64,000 bases of DNA from Alsobacter sp045348435 (GCF_045348435.1 NZ_CP157484.1:2046001-2110000); one strand, 5' to 3'; numbered from the stretch's first letter, positions 43,777 through 52,840 are shown. Translations and numbers: made by a program. Notes: generated by a model from the letters alone, not told the origin.

Positions 43777-43801
43777 CCGGAGGCGATCTGCTCGCCTCCG
43801 G
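43777..43801 (+). terminator. Hairpin after the BMP importer operon
   Basis: CCGGAGGCGA-TCTGC-TCGCCTCCGG gives a perfect 10-base stem 14 bases after the stop codon. No T tract follows on the plus strand, so it may act in transcript stability or as a weak terminator between the operon and the converging higA. Confidence 0.5.
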
Positions 43802-43854
43802 GGGCTCCTTGGTGCTCGGTTCTGAACGCCGCTGGCGCGCGACTCCATAGCCGC

Positions 43855-44154
43855 CTAAGCGGCGCTGAGCGTCGGAATGGCGGAAACGTCCATCTGCTGC
43901 GCCCGCCATTCGTCATGCGCGGCCTGCATGCGCAGCCAGAGCCCCGGACCGTTCCCGAACAGTTTGCCGAGGCGCGCGGCCAGTTCAGCCGTGACGCTCT
44001 GCTCTTCCCGCAGCAACCGATAGAGCGTCTCGCGCGAGATCCCGAGAAGCGCCGCGATCTCGGTCTTCGACTTTGCGACCGCAGGAAGAATGTCTTCCCG
44101 CAGCAGCGCGCCCGGATGCGTCGGGCAACGGCCGGGCGATCTCACGCTAGCCAT
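43855..44154 (-). CDS. higA: HigA-type antitoxin (XRE family)
   Basis: The 99-residue product has a helix-turn-helix of the HigA/VapI type: HPGALLREDILPAVAKSKTEIAALLGISRETLYRLLREEQSVTAELAARLGKLFGNGPGLWLRMQ. It should neutralise HigB and, alone or in the complex, bind the palindrome at 44460-44480. The ATG at 44154 overlaps the toxin end by eight bases. The toxin-first order is typical of higBA. Confidence 0.9.
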   Translation of the reverse strand: MASVRSPGRCPTHPGALLREDILPAVAKSKTEIAALLGISRETLYRLLREEQSVTAELAARLGKLFGNGPGLWLRMQAAHDEWRAQQMDVSAIPTLSAA

Positions 44155-44428
44155 GGTAGTCCTCCAGATCGATGTCCGTCGCCATGCCGCCTTCAAACGC
44201 GAAGGTGATCCGCCAATTGCGCGAGACCGTGACGGCGAAGCGGCCTTTCATGTCTCCCGTGAGAGCGTGGAAGCCCAATCCCGGCAGGTTCAAGTCGGTG
44301 GCTGCATCCGCCTGATCCAAGACGTCCAGAATGCGCCCGACGCGCCCAACCCAATCCGGCCTCAGGCCGCGCGTACGGCCTTCTTCCCAGAACTGCCGCA
44401 ACGTCTTGGAGCGAAAATGGCCAATCAC
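44147..44428 (-). CDS. higB: HigB-type toxin (RelE superfamily)
   Basis: The 93-residue basic product fits the HigB killer family: MIGHFRSKTLRQFWEEGRTRGLRPDW at the start, then a central LDQADAATDLNLPGLGFHALTGDMKGRFAVTVSRNWRITFAFE and an acidic end. These toxins cut mRNA on the ribosome. The start is GTG at 44428. The operator palindrome is centred 42 bases upstream. The pair lies downstream of rimO on the same strand. Confidence 0.9.
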   Translation of the reverse strand: MIGHFRSKTLRQFWEEGRTRGLRPDWVGRVGRILDVLDQADAATDLNLPGLGFHALTGDMKGRFAVTVSRNWRITFAFEGGMATDIDLEDYHG

Positions 44429-44459
44429 AATGGCCAGAGCATGCGGGGCTAGATCGAGT

Positions 44460-44480
44460 CTGTCAACACTGTGTTGACAG
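44460..44480. promoter_or_regulatory. Perfect operator palindrome of the higBA module
   Basis: CTGTCAACAC-T-GTGTTGACAG has 10-base arms and a single central base. Both arms contain TTGACA on opposite strands; the copy facing higB can serve as its -35 box, so binding of HigA would block the promoter. It begins three bases after the rimO stop codon. Confidence 0.75.
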
Positions 44481-44482
44481 TT

Positions 44483-45799
44483 TCAGACCGCCACTCCGTG
44501 CAGGTCATACGCGTCCGCCCGTTCGACCTTGACAGTGACGATGTCGCCGGACCGCAGCGGCCGGCGGCTCGCCACGTAGACGTTGCCGTCGATCTCCGGC
44601 GCGTCCCACTGGGAGCGGCCCTTCGAGACGGTGGGGCCGGGCTGGTCGATGATGACCTTGATGCGCCGCCCGACGCGCGACGCGATGCGCTTGGCGCTGA
44701 CGGCCTGCTGGCGCGCCATGAAGCGGTCCCAGCGCGATTGCTTCACCTCGTCCGGCACCACCGGCAGGCCGAGGTCGTTGGCGGTCGCGCCCGTCACGGG
44801 CTCGTATTTGAAGCAGCCGACGCGCTCCATCCTGGCTTCGTCCAGGAAGGCCAGCAGCGTCTCGAAGTCCTCCTCGGTCTCGCCCGGGAAGCCGACGATG
44901 AAGGTGGAGCGGATGGCGAGGTCCGGGCAGATCTCGCGCCAGGCGCGGATGCGCTCCAGCGTCTTGTCCTGGTTGCCGGGGCGGCGCATGGCCTTCAGCA
45001 CCTTCGGGGAGGCGTGCTGGAAGGGGATGTCGAGATAGGGCAGCACCTTGCCCTCGGCCATCAGCGGGATGACCTCGTCCACGTGCGGATAGGGATAGAC
45101 GTAGTGCAGCCGCACCCAGGCGCCGAGCTCGCCGAGCTCCTTGGCGAGGTCGTAGAAGCGGGTGCGCACCTCGCGGCCCTGCCAGGGGCTCGGGGCGTAG
45201 CGCATGTCGACGCCATAGGCGGAGGTGTCCTGCGAGACGACCAGCAGCTCCTTGACGCCCGCCTTCACGAGCTTCTCGGCCTCGCGCAGCACGTCGCCGA
45301 CCGGCCGCGAGGCGAGGTCGCCGCGCAGCTTGGGAATGATGCAGAAGGTGCAACGATTGTTGCAACCCTCTGAAATCTTGAGATAAGCGTAATGACGCGG
45401 CGTCAGCTTGACGCCCTGCGGCGGCACCAGGTCCATGAACGGATCATGTGCCGGCGGCACCGCCTCATGGACGGCGTTGACGACGCTCTCATAGGCCTGC
45501 GGCCCCGTGATCGCCAGCACGCCCGGGTGGGCGGCTCGGATCTGCTCGGGCTCGGCGCCCATGCAGCCGGTCACGATCACCTTGCCGTTCTTGGCCAGCG
45601 CGTCGCCGATCGAGGCCAGCGATTCCGCCTTGGCGCTGTCCAGGAACCCGCAGGTGTTGACGATGACGGCGTCCGCGCCCTCATGCGTCTTGACCAGTTC
45701 GTAGCCCTCGGCCCGCAGCTGCGTGATGATCCGTTCGCTGTCCACCAGCGCTTTCGGACAACCGAGCGAGACGAAGGAAATGCGGGGCTGGGCCGTCAT
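44483..45799 (-). CDS. rimO: Ribosomal protein S12 methylthiotransferase RimO
   Basis: The 438-residue product has the UPF0004 domain (SFVSLGCPKALVDSERI, NTCGFLDSAKAES, TGCMG) with three cluster Cys. The radical-SAM domain follows, with KISEGCNNRCTFCIIPKLRG (CxxxCxxC), and a C-terminal TRAM domain with VYVASRRPLRSGDIVTVKV. The SLGCPKALVDSE start marks RimO, which adds a methylthio group to an Asp of S12, and not MiaB. Full length for the family. Confidence 0.95.
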   Translation of the reverse strand: MTAQPRISFVSLGCPKALVDSERIITQLRAEGYELVKTHEGADAVIVNTCGFLDSAKAESLASIGDALAKNGKVIVTGCMGAEPEQIRAAHPGVLAITGPQAYESVVNAVHEAVPPAHDPFMDLVPPQGVKLTPRHYAYLKISEGCNNRCTFCIIPKLRGDLASRPVGDVLREAEKLVKAGVKELLVVSQDTSAYGVDMRYAPSPWQGREVRTRFYDLAKELGELGAWVRLHYVYPYPHVDEVIPLMAEGKVLPYLDIPFQHASPKVLKAMRRPGNQDKTLERIRAWREICPDLAIRSTFIVGFPGETEEDFETLLAFLDEARMERVGCFKYEPVTGATANDLGLPVVPDEVKQSRWDRFMARQQAVSAKRIASRVGRRIKVIIDQPGPTVSKGRSQWDAPEIDGNVYVASRRPLRSGDIVTVKVERADAYDLHGVAV

Positions 45800-46156
45800 G
45801 CGGGTCAGGTCCCAAGGTTTGGCTGAAAAAGGAGTGGGCCGGCATCGCGTTTGCGCGTCCGGCCCGGCGCGCTCTCATACGCCCGTGGAGCCGCGAGGAC
45901 AAGCGCGGCCATAGCCGGCGCGAGTCGGTCGTCGATCCGGCGGCTCCACCTGAAGCGGCGCAGCGATGTGCGATCGCGCACAGGCGAGGGCCGCCGTGAC
46001 GGATTGAACACGGTCACCCTTCTTCTGAAGACAACCGTGAGTTGATTTCTTGACCTGCGCGAACCCTGTCGAAACTGTGGCGAAGATGGGGTCCGGCCGA
46101 GGCGCCGCTCCTCGTCGGCGGCGCAGCCGGGCCGCGATGTCGATGAGTTTGAGCGC
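45800..46156. other. Divergent intergenic region between rimO and the FecR/cyclase operon
   Basis: Holds no supported gene. It contains a CRP-like palindrome (45967-45982) and an AT-richer patch near 46020-46060 (GTGAGTTGATTTCTTGACC) that could hold the promoter of the downstream operon. A TTGACC there lacks a convincing -10 partner. Confidence 0.5.
45967..45982. promoter_or_regulatory. CRP-like palindrome upstream of the FecR/cyclase operon
   Basis: TGTGC-GATCGC-GCACA is a perfect inverted repeat whose half-sites and 6-base spacer match the layout of CRP/FNR-family sites (TGTGA-N6-TCACA) except for one base per arm. It lies 174 bases upstream of the operon that encodes an adenylate cyclase, so cAMP feedback is possible. 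Confidence 0.5.
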
Positions 46157-49100
46157 ATGAAGTGTGTTGTGTTCCGCCTGCTGGGGCTCGCCGTCGCGGC
46201 GGCGAGCTGGTCCGTCCCCGTCTTCGCCCAGGCGCCTGTTCCGCGCCAGGCCGCGCCGCTCGGCGCCATCGTGGCCAACAAGGGCGGCGAGGAATTGCGT
46301 TTCGTGAAAGACGAAGCCTGGCGCCCGGCTGAGGTCCGGCAGGATCTCGTCGGCGGCGACACGCTGCGCACCAACATGATCGGCAATCTCGGGATCCTGT
46401 TCTCCGACCAGACCCAGATCCGGGTGGGCCCGCGCTCGACCCTGGTGCTCAACGACATCGCCTCCGGCGATCGCCCCACCTCGGTCGAGCTCCCGGCCGG
46501 CAATGTGTGGGCTCGCGCCGCGCGCGGCGGCACCGGCGTGGTAGTGAAGACGCCCGCCGCCGCGGCGACGATCCGCGGCACCGACTGGTCGCTCTCCGTC
46601 GACGGTTCGAAGACGTCGCTGGTCGTCATTGAGGGCGTCGTCGACCTCACGAACCCCCAGGGCTCCGTCACGGTGCGGCAGGGCGAAGCCGCGGTCGCCA
46701 CCATCGGGTCGGCCCCCACCAAGATCATCCTGGTGAAGCGCAAGGAGCGGGAGCAGATGCTGCTTCACCTCACCCTGCGCGACGCTTTCACCTGGATGCC
46801 GGCGACGCCGCTCCAGGGCGCCGCCCTGCGGCGGGAAAAGGCGCGCATCGAGGCGCTCGCCCCGACGTCGCGCAGCGCAGAGGACCGCCTCACGCTGGCC
46901 GAGGTCTCGCTCGGCCGGGAGACGCGCGATATGTCCGCGGCGTTGCTGCGCGAGGCCGAGGCTGGCCGGCTCACCCCGGCCCAGCGCGCCCGGGCGGACC
47001 TCGTCGCCGCGACGCTCGCGGCGCGCGAGAGGCGATGGAGCGACGCCGCCCGGCTGTTCAAGCGCGCCGAAGCGGGCCTTTCCGGGCGCCGCCGGGTGAC
47101 GGCGGCCTATGGCGGCTACATCGCGGCCTCGCTTGCCGATCCGCGGCGCGTCCTGCCGGAGCCCAAGATTCAGTCAGGCGACGGCTACTCGGCCCTGCTG
47201 AAGGCTTTCCTGACCGGCTTCACGAGCAACCTGGAGGACGCCGCCAAGGTCGCCGAGGCGGCCGAGCGCCTTCACCCGAACGACACGCTCCTCGGCTCGT
47301 TCGGCGCGCAGGTCTCCTACGCGCTGGACCGGCGCGACGCCATGCGCGAGCGCGTCGAGAAGCTGAGCCGCCTCGATCCGGACGACCCGCTGGTGCTGCT
47401 GACCCGCAGCATGCTGAAGGGCGACGTCGACAGCGACCTGGACGGCGCTCTCGCCGATCTGCAGCGCGCCGCCGCCCTCGCGCCCGGGGACGCCCAGGTC
47501 TGGAACGCCATCGGCCTGATCCAGAGCGCCCGCGACGCCCAGCGCGAGTCGGAGGCCGCGTTCCGCCGCGCCATCGAGGTCGACCCGGACAGCCCCGTCG
47601 CCTACGCCAACCTTGCCATCACGCTGCTCGACCAGAGCCGCGTCGACGAGGTGGCCGTGCTGATCGACAAGGCGCTGGCGGTCGATCCCGCCTTCTACGT
47701 CGCCTACACGGCCAAGGGCCGGCTCCTGCTGCAGCGGGGCGACTCCGCGAAGGCCATCGAGTACTTCCTCGCCGGCACCGCCGCCAATCCGTCCTACGCG
47801 AACGGCGTCCTCGCCGCCGCCATCGGCTACTACATGGACGGGCAGGTGGACCTGGCCGAGCAGCAGCTCGACGCCGCCGACCGGCTTGACCCGAGCGACC
47901 CCGTGACCTCGGTCGCCCGCACCGCCATCGCGATCGACATGCGCAAGGCCGACGACGCCATCGAGAACGCGCGGGAATCGATCCGGCGCTTCCGCAACCG
48001 CGGCGGCTATTACGCGCCCCTGGCCCACACCAAGGCGGGCGGCTCCTACATGTCGGAAGCCTACCGCCTGATCGGTCTGGACGCCTGGGCCCGCTATTAC
48101 GGCGACCGGGTCTTCGATCCGTTCACCTCGACGGGCTATTTCGACCAGGCCAACGCCCGGTCTCTCCCGTCGCTGCTGGAGACGGTGCCGGACCTGAAGA
48201 ACGACCCGGCCGCCTTCGACCTGCAGGCGTTCAACCTCATCGTCCAGGGCCTGCTCTACGATCCGCTGGCCGTGGCGGGCCGGGCCGGGCGCATCGACCT
48301 GCTCCGCCGGCCCTTCCTCGACACCGAGGTCTCCGGGGGCGTCGTGGCGCGCGATGGGCGGGCCGGATGGCAGAGCGGCGTCACCGTGCAGGGCTTCTCG
48401 AACCTGCCTTATCCCACCTCCTTCGTGGTCTCCGCCAACGCGGTCCGCGCGCCGGACCCGCTCACGCGCGAGTGGGACGTCGGCCAGAACGGCTCCTTCT
48501 TCGTGGGTTCCGCGCCGAGCAGCGCCGACCGGTTCCTCATGTTCGGCTCCTTCAGCAGGCTCGACCCCCGCTTCGTGCTCGCCAATGGCGGCGGGACGGC
48601 GCGCCTGCGCAACGAGGTGCTGAACGGGCAGGTCGGCCTGGGTTGGAGCCACACCTTCTCGGACCGCAACGTCGTCAACGTCGCCGTCACGGCCGCCTCC
48701 GGGGCGACGCGCCAGGGATCTCTGTCGGCCTTCGAACTCGCGCCCTTTCCGGGCGTCCCGGTGAGCTTCCCGGCGCTGGCCTCCATGCGCGACCGGCAGC
48801 GGCTCGACGTCGCGACGGCGTCGGTGAACCACACGGTCGGCGTCGGCGACGTGTCGCTGCGCTATGGCGTGGAGGGACAGGTCGGCCGGGCGACGGCGAC
48901 CAGCCTCAGCCAGCAATTCATCCTCGATCCGCCGGTGGAGGGCGATCCCGCCTTCGCCCGCACCCGGTCCTCCTTCCGGTCCGGCCGGGTCTACGCCGAC
49001 GCGCTCTGGCGTCCGTCGGACCGATTCGAGGCCGAGGCCGGCCTGTTCGGGACGCTGCTGCGCGCGCCCGAGGAGGCTGTCTCCGTCCGCGCCGGGCCGG

Positions 49101-49828
49101 ACCAGGAGCGCACCGTCCGCGGGCTTGGCCCGCGCCTGGGCCTCGCGGTGTCGCCCTGGGAAGGCCAGTGGCTGCGGGCGGTCTACCGCCAGGACGTCGA
49201 GCAGGCCTCAGCCTTCACGCTCTCCCCCGTGACCACGATCGGCATCGCCCCGAACCTGCTGCCGGCGTCGCTCGGCGGCCGGATGAGCACGGCGGCCCTG
49301 CGCTGGGACGCCGAATGGTCGAAGCGGTTCTTCACCGCCGTCGAGTACCAGCGCCAGACGGCCGGGGACCTCGGCATCCTCATCCCGAACCTGCAGACGA
49401 CGCTCGCGATCGACAAGGCCCGGATCGACCGGGTGACGGCGACGGCCAATCTCTGGCTCGGCGGCGGCGTCGGCGTTTTCGCCACCGTCGGCGCCGCCGA
49501 CAGCGAGATCACGCGCGGGCTGGCGACGGGACTTCCCGTCCCCTTCATCCCGGAGCGCTTCGCCCGGGCCGGCGTGACCTTCGTCCATCCCTCGCGGCTG
49601 AAGCTGACGGTGGCCGAGACCGTGGTCAGCCGGCGGCGCGGCGACCTCGCCGGAACGCGCATCGACGACTTCGCCTCCACGGACGCCAGCCTGACCTGGG
49701 AGACGCCGGACCGGCGGCTCCAGATGGGCGTCGCCGTGTACAACATCTTCGACGAGAAGGCGGAGCGCTCCAGCGGCCTGCTCGGCTCCGGCCGCACCGT
49801 GACGGCGACCGCGACGGCGCGGTTCTGA
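46157..49828 (+). CDS. FecR-domain / TPR / outer-membrane beta-barrel protein
   Basis: The 1223-residue product has a signal peptide (residues 1-24, ending VFA-QA). A FecR domain follows (about 40-180: GDTLRTNMIGNLGILFSDQTQIRVGPRSTLVL, then AAATIRGTDWSLSVDG). The middle (about 370-600) is a series of TPR-like repeats, such as AQVWNAIGLIQSARDAQRESEAAFRRAIEVDPDS. The last 490 residues alternate hydrophobic and polar positions and end with Phe (ATATARF), as outer-membrane barrels do. It probably spans the outer membrane with FecR and TPR parts in the periplasm. Its stop is one base before the CHASE2 cyclase start, so the two likely form one signalling system. Function is otherwise unknown. Confidence 0.85.
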   Translation: MKCVVFRLLGLAVAAASWSVPVFAQAPVPRQAAPLGAIVANKGGEELRFVKDEAWRPAEVRQDLVGGDTLRTNMIGNLGILFSDQTQIRVGPRSTLVLNDIASGDRPTSVELPAGNVWARAARGGTGVVVKTPAAAATIRGTDWSLSVDGSKTSLVVIEGVVDLTNPQGSVTVRQGEAAVATIGSAPTKIILVKRKEREQMLLHLTLRDAFTWMPATPLQGAALRREKARIEALAPTSRSAEDRLTLAEVSLGRETRDMSAALLREAEAGRLTPAQRARADLVAATLAARERRWSDAARLFKRAEAGLSGRRRVTAAYGGYIAASLADPRRVLPEPKIQSGDGYSALLKAFLTGFTSNLEDAAKVAEAAERLHPNDTLLGSFGAQVSYALDRRDAMRERVEKLSRLDPDDPLVLLTRSMLKGDVDSDLDGALADLQRAAALAPGDAQVWNAIGLIQSARDAQRESEAAFRRAIEVDPDSPVAYANLAITLLDQSRVDEVAVLIDKALAVDPAFYVAYTAKGRLLLQRGDSAKAIEYFLAGTAANPSYANGVLAAAIGYYMDGQVDLAEQQLDAADRLDPSDPVTSVARTAIAIDMRKADDAIENARESIRRFRNRGGYYAPLAHTKAGGSYMSEAYRLIGLDAWARYYGDRVFDPFTSTGYFDQANARSLPSLLETVPDLKNDPAAFDLQAFNLIVQGLLYDPLAVAGRAGRIDLLRRPFLDTEVSGGVVARDGRAGWQSGVTVQGFSNLPYPTSFVVSANAVRAPDPLTREWDVGQNGSFFVGSAPSSADRFLMFGSFSRLDPRFVLANGGGTARLRNEVLNGQVGLGWSHTFSDRNVVNVAVTAASGATRQGSLSAFELAPFPGVPVSFPALASMRDRQRLDVATASVNHTVGVGDVSLRYGVEGQVGRATATSLSQQFILDPPVEGDPAFARTRSSFRSGRVYADALWRPSDRFEAEAGLFGTLLRAPEEAVSVRAGPDQERTVRGLGPRLGLAVSPWEGQWLRAVYRQDVEQASAFTLSPVTTIGIAPNLLPASLGGRMSTAALRWDAEWSKRFFTAVEYQRQTAGDLGILIPNLQTTLAIDKARIDRVTATANLWLGGGVGVFATVGAADSEITRGLATGLPVPFIPERFARAGVTFVHPSRLKLTVAETVVSRRRGDLAGTRIDDFASTDASLTWETPDRRLQMGVAVYNIFDEKAERSSGLLGSGRTVTATATARF

Positions 49829-49829
49829 G

Positions 49830-51836
49830 ATGAGGGGTCCGGGGCGCAGCGATCCGGCCGCCGAACTGGCGCAGGCGCGCAAGGCCGGCGGTGAGAGCGC
49901 GCTGCGCCCGCATCTGCTCTCGCTGGCGGTCGCGGCCGCGCTGGGCCTCGCCTTCCTGTCGGAGCCGCTGCGCCTGCTGGACCTGCGGCTCTACGATCTC
50001 TTCTCCACCATCGATCCGCCCCGTCCGGCCGAACCCGGCGTCGTCATCGTAGCGATCGACGAGCCGTCCTTCGCCGAAGTGGGGCGACGCTGGCCCTGGC
50101 CGCGCAGCCTGCATGGCCGGCTGGTGGAGAAGCTGCGGGCCGCGGGCGCGAAGGTCGTGGCGCTCGACATCCTGTTCTCCGAACCGTCGCTCGCCCAGGA
50201 CGACCAGGCCCTCGCCGCCGCCCTGGGGCCGGACGTGGTGCTGTCGGCCGAAGAGAGCGTCATCGCCATGCCGCAGGGCGTGCAGACGAGCCGGGTGGAG
50301 CCGCTTGCGGCCCTGCTGGCGGCCGGGGCGCGCTCGGGCTCCACCTCGGTGGACCTCGACGCCGACGCCTATCTGCGGCGCATGCCGGACCAGCCGGGCG
50401 GCTTCGCCGCGCTGGCGCTCGAAGCCGCGGGCGGCGCGCCGGCCGCGGTCCCCGAGGGGGCGCTGATCCAGTATTTTGGGCCGGCCCGGAGCTACCCCAC
50501 GGTCTCCTACTACCAGGCGCTCGATCCCGAGCAGTTCCTGCCGCCCGGTCGCCTGCGCGGCCAGACCGTCTTCGTCGGCCTGAGCCTCAGCCATCCGCCC
50601 CAGGCCGACAGCGGCGCAGGGGACGCGTTTCCGACCGCCTACACGGTGAGGGAGCGGACGCTCACGGCCGGCGTCGAGATCCAGGCGACGATCTACGATA
50701 ATCTGCGCGGCGGGCTCTTCGTCCGGGCCGCGCCCTGGTGGGTCGCGTTCGGGCTCGGCCTCGCGGCGGCGCTCGGCGCCTCGCTGCTGGCGGGGCGGCG
50801 GTCGTCCTGGCGCAGCGCGCTCTGGGCGGCTGTGTGGATCCCGGCGATCGCGGTCCTGTCCTGGGCGCTGCTGCGCCACGGCCGGGTCTGGACCTCGCCG
50901 GCGCTGCCCATGGCGGCGTCGCTGGCCGCGTTCGCCGGCCGCGTCGGCCTGGACTATGCGCGGGAGCGCAAGCTGAGGCGGGCCGTCTCGGACGCGTTCT
51001 CGCGCTATCTCAACCCCGCGATGGTGGAGGAGCTCGCCCGCAATCCCGACGCCCTGCGGCTCGGCGGCGAGCGGCGGCGGCTGACGGTGCTCTTTTGCGA
51101 CATCCGGGGCTTCACCACCATCTCCGAGCGGCTGCGTGACGAGCCGGAGCGGCTGACGACCCTGATCAACCGGCTGCTCGAGGCGCTGTCGGCCGCGGTG
51201 CTGGAGCATGGCGGCACCATCGACAAATATATCGGCGACTGCGTGATGGCGTTCTGGAACGCGCCGCTGAACACCCCGCAGCACGCCGCCCAGGCCGTGC
51301 GGGCGGGGCTCGCCATGCTGGAGGCGGTCGAGCGCGTCAACGGCGAGCTCGCCGCCGAGGAGGGGGAGGGGGCGCCGCGCTTCGCCGTCGGGGTGGGGGT
51401 GAACACCGGCGACTGCATCGTCGGCAATTTCGGCTCGCGCTGGCGCTTCGACTACTCGGTGCTGGGCGACCCCGTGAACCTCGCCTCGCGCATCGAGGGC
51501 CTCTCCAAGGCCTTCGCCGTGCCCCTGCTGGTAGGAGAAGAAACCGCGGACGCCGCCGCGGACGCCTTCGTGTTCCTCGAATTGGACCGCATCGCCGTCA
51601 AGGGCAGGAGCCAGCCCTCGCCGATCCTCACGGTGCTCGGCCCGCGCGAGACGGTCGGGCCGGCCGGAGCCGCGCTGGGCGACCTTCACGCCCGCATGCA
51701 GGCGGCGCTGGCGGAAGGCGACCTGCCGCTCGCCGCCGACCTGGCCGGTCAGTGCCGCGCGCTCTGGCCGGCGCTGGCCTCCTATTTCGACCGGACCCGG
51801 GCCCGGGCGCTGGCCGAGATGGGCGGGGAGGCGTGA
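49830..51836 (+). CDS. CHASE2-domain class III adenylate cyclase
   Basis: The 668-residue product has one N-terminal membrane helix (HLLSLAVAAALGLAFL) and a periplasmic CHASE2 sensor (about 50-295, with VVIVAIDEPSFAEVGRRWPWPR and VVALDILFSEPS). Three further helices follow (about 298-375) and then a cytoplasmic cyclase domain. The metal-binding Asp are present at CDIRGFT (Asp424) and GDCVMAFW (Asp470). DYSVLGDPVNLASRIE carries the base-selecting Asp and the transition-state Asn and Arg. It should make cAMP in response to a periplasmic signal. A short helical tail follows the catalytic domain. It is co-transcribed with the FecR/barrel gene. Confidence 0.92.
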   Translation: MRGPGRSDPAAELAQARKAGGESALRPHLLSLAVAAALGLAFLSEPLRLLDLRLYDLFSTIDPPRPAEPGVVIVAIDEPSFAEVGRRWPWPRSLHGRLVEKLRAAGAKVVALDILFSEPSLAQDDQALAAALGPDVVLSAEESVIAMPQGVQTSRVEPLAALLAAGARSGSTSVDLDADAYLRRMPDQPGGFAALALEAAGGAPAAVPEGALIQYFGPARSYPTVSYYQALDPEQFLPPGRLRGQTVFVGLSLSHPPQADSGAGDAFPTAYTVRERTLTAGVEIQATIYDNLRGGLFVRAAPWWVAFGLGLAAALGASLLAGRRSSWRSALWAAVWIPAIAVLSWALLRHGRVWTSPALPMAASLAAFAGRVGLDYARERKLRRAVSDAFSRYLNPAMVEELARNPDALRLGGERRRLTVLFCDIRGFTTISERLRDEPERLTTLINRLLEALSAAVLEHGGTIDKYIGDCVMAFWNAPLNTPQHAAQAVRAGLAMLEAVERVNGELAAEEGEGAPRFAVGVGVNTGDCIVGNFGSRWRFDYSVLGDPVNLASRIEGLSKAFAVPLLVGEETADAAADAFVFLELDRIAVKGRSQPSPILTVLGPRETVGPAGAALGDLHARMQAALAEGDLPLAADLAGQCRALWPALASYFDRTRARALAEMGGEA

Positions 51837-51839
51837 ACC

Positions 51840-52445
51840 TCAGCCCGGGACGGTCGCCACCATCGAGGGGCGCGCCGAGAAGCCCTCGTACCACTGGGCG
51901 AGGCGGTCATGGCCCTGGCGCCAGCCGAGATCCGCGAAGCGGAAGTCGAGATAGCCGAGCCCGCAGGCGGTGGCGATGATCCCGATGTCGACCTCTCCGC
52001 CGAGGTGGCCGATCCAGCGCTCCTCCAAGTGATCGAGCGACGACAGGACCTTGGCCTTCTGGCCGTCCATCCACTCGCTCCAGCGCAGCGGCTCGGGGCG
52101 CATGAAGCCCTCGTAGCGCATCAGCAGCGCGGCCCCCATCATCTCGTCGGCGAGCGACTGGAGGCAGAGCGCCGGCCAGCGCGCCGCGCCGGCGGGAAAC
52201 AGCCGAGGCCCCTGCAGGGCGTCGAGATATTCGGCGATCACCCGGCTGTCATAGAGCGCCGTACCGTCCTCGAGCAGCAGCGTCGGGATCTTGCCCGTCG
52301 GGTTGTGGGCGACGATGTCCGGGTTTCGCGCCACCGGGCTGGCGGCGCTGGTGACCAGCGTCAATTGCGAATCGAGGCCGCGCTCATGCGCGACGACGAG
52401 CGCCTTGCGCGCGAAAGGCGAGGCGACGGCGTAAAGAAGCTTCAT
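51840..52445 (-). CDS. Glutathione S-transferase family protein
   Basis: The 201-residue product has the thioredoxin-like GST N-domain: MKLLYAVASPFARKALVVAHERGL, with Ser in the position used for glutathione activation. NPTGKIPTLLLEDGTALYDSRVIAEYLD contains the cis-Pro and the glutathione-gamma-glutamyl-binding Asp-Ser. An all-helical C-domain follows. It is cytosolic; substrate unknown. It converges on the cyclase gene with three bases between. Confidence 0.9.
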   Translation of the reverse strand: MKLLYAVASPFARKALVVAHERGLDSQLTLVTSAASPVARNPDIVAHNPTGKIPTLLLEDGTALYDSRVIAEYLDALQGPRLFPAGAARWPALCLQSLADEMMGAALLMRYEGFMRPEPLRWSEWMDGQKAKVLSSLDHLEERWIGHLGGEVDIGIIATACGLGYLDFRFADLGWRQGHDRLAQWYEGFSARPSMVATVPG

Positions 52446-52537
52446 GGATCATCCTGCAAGACCGGGACATGCGATCACGCATAGTCCCGGCTTTGCGGGC
52501 GATGTAAATGGCTTGTGACGGGGGCGAGGCGCAAGCC

Positions 52538-52840
52538 TCAATGCACCGAGCGCAGATCCTGAAGGACAATCTCGGTCATGCGCTCATGAAGGCGGAACAG
52601 GCGACGCTCGAAGGCCAGCCGCTCCTGCTTGCGCTCGTCGTCCAGGCGGCGACGGGCATGAACCCGGACGGTGTCGGGACCATCGAGCCGGGCCAGACGC
52701 GCCCGTTCCTGCTCGTAACGAAGTTCGATGTCGGCGAGAGCGCCCAGCGTCTCCTGCACCTTGGGCAGCAGGTCGTCGGGATAGTAGATGCTTTCCTCAG
52801 CGGCTCGCATGGGGCCGCACGGCGTGAACCGCGTCATCAT
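52538..52840 (-). CDS. Conserved-looking hypothetical protein, helical
   Basis: The 100-residue product is mainly charged helix: SIYYPDDLLPKVQETLGALADIELRYEQERARLARLDGPDTVR, then a second helix ERKQERLAFERRLFRLHERMTEIV. It has no membrane segment or known motif and may form a coiled coil. Two adjacent ATGs at 52840 and 52837 follow GGAGGCCC. I do not recognise the family. Confidence 0.65.
   Translation of the reverse strand: MMTRFTPCGPMRAAEESIYYPDDLLPKVQETLGALADIELRYEQERARLARLDGPDTVRVHARRRLDDERKQERLAFERRLFRLHERMTEIVLQDLRSVH

Noticed and set aside
47174..48916. 580-residue minus-strand open frame inside the FecR/barrel gene
   Set aside because: Antisense shadow, rich in Gly/Arg/Val/His, no start signal, no domain.
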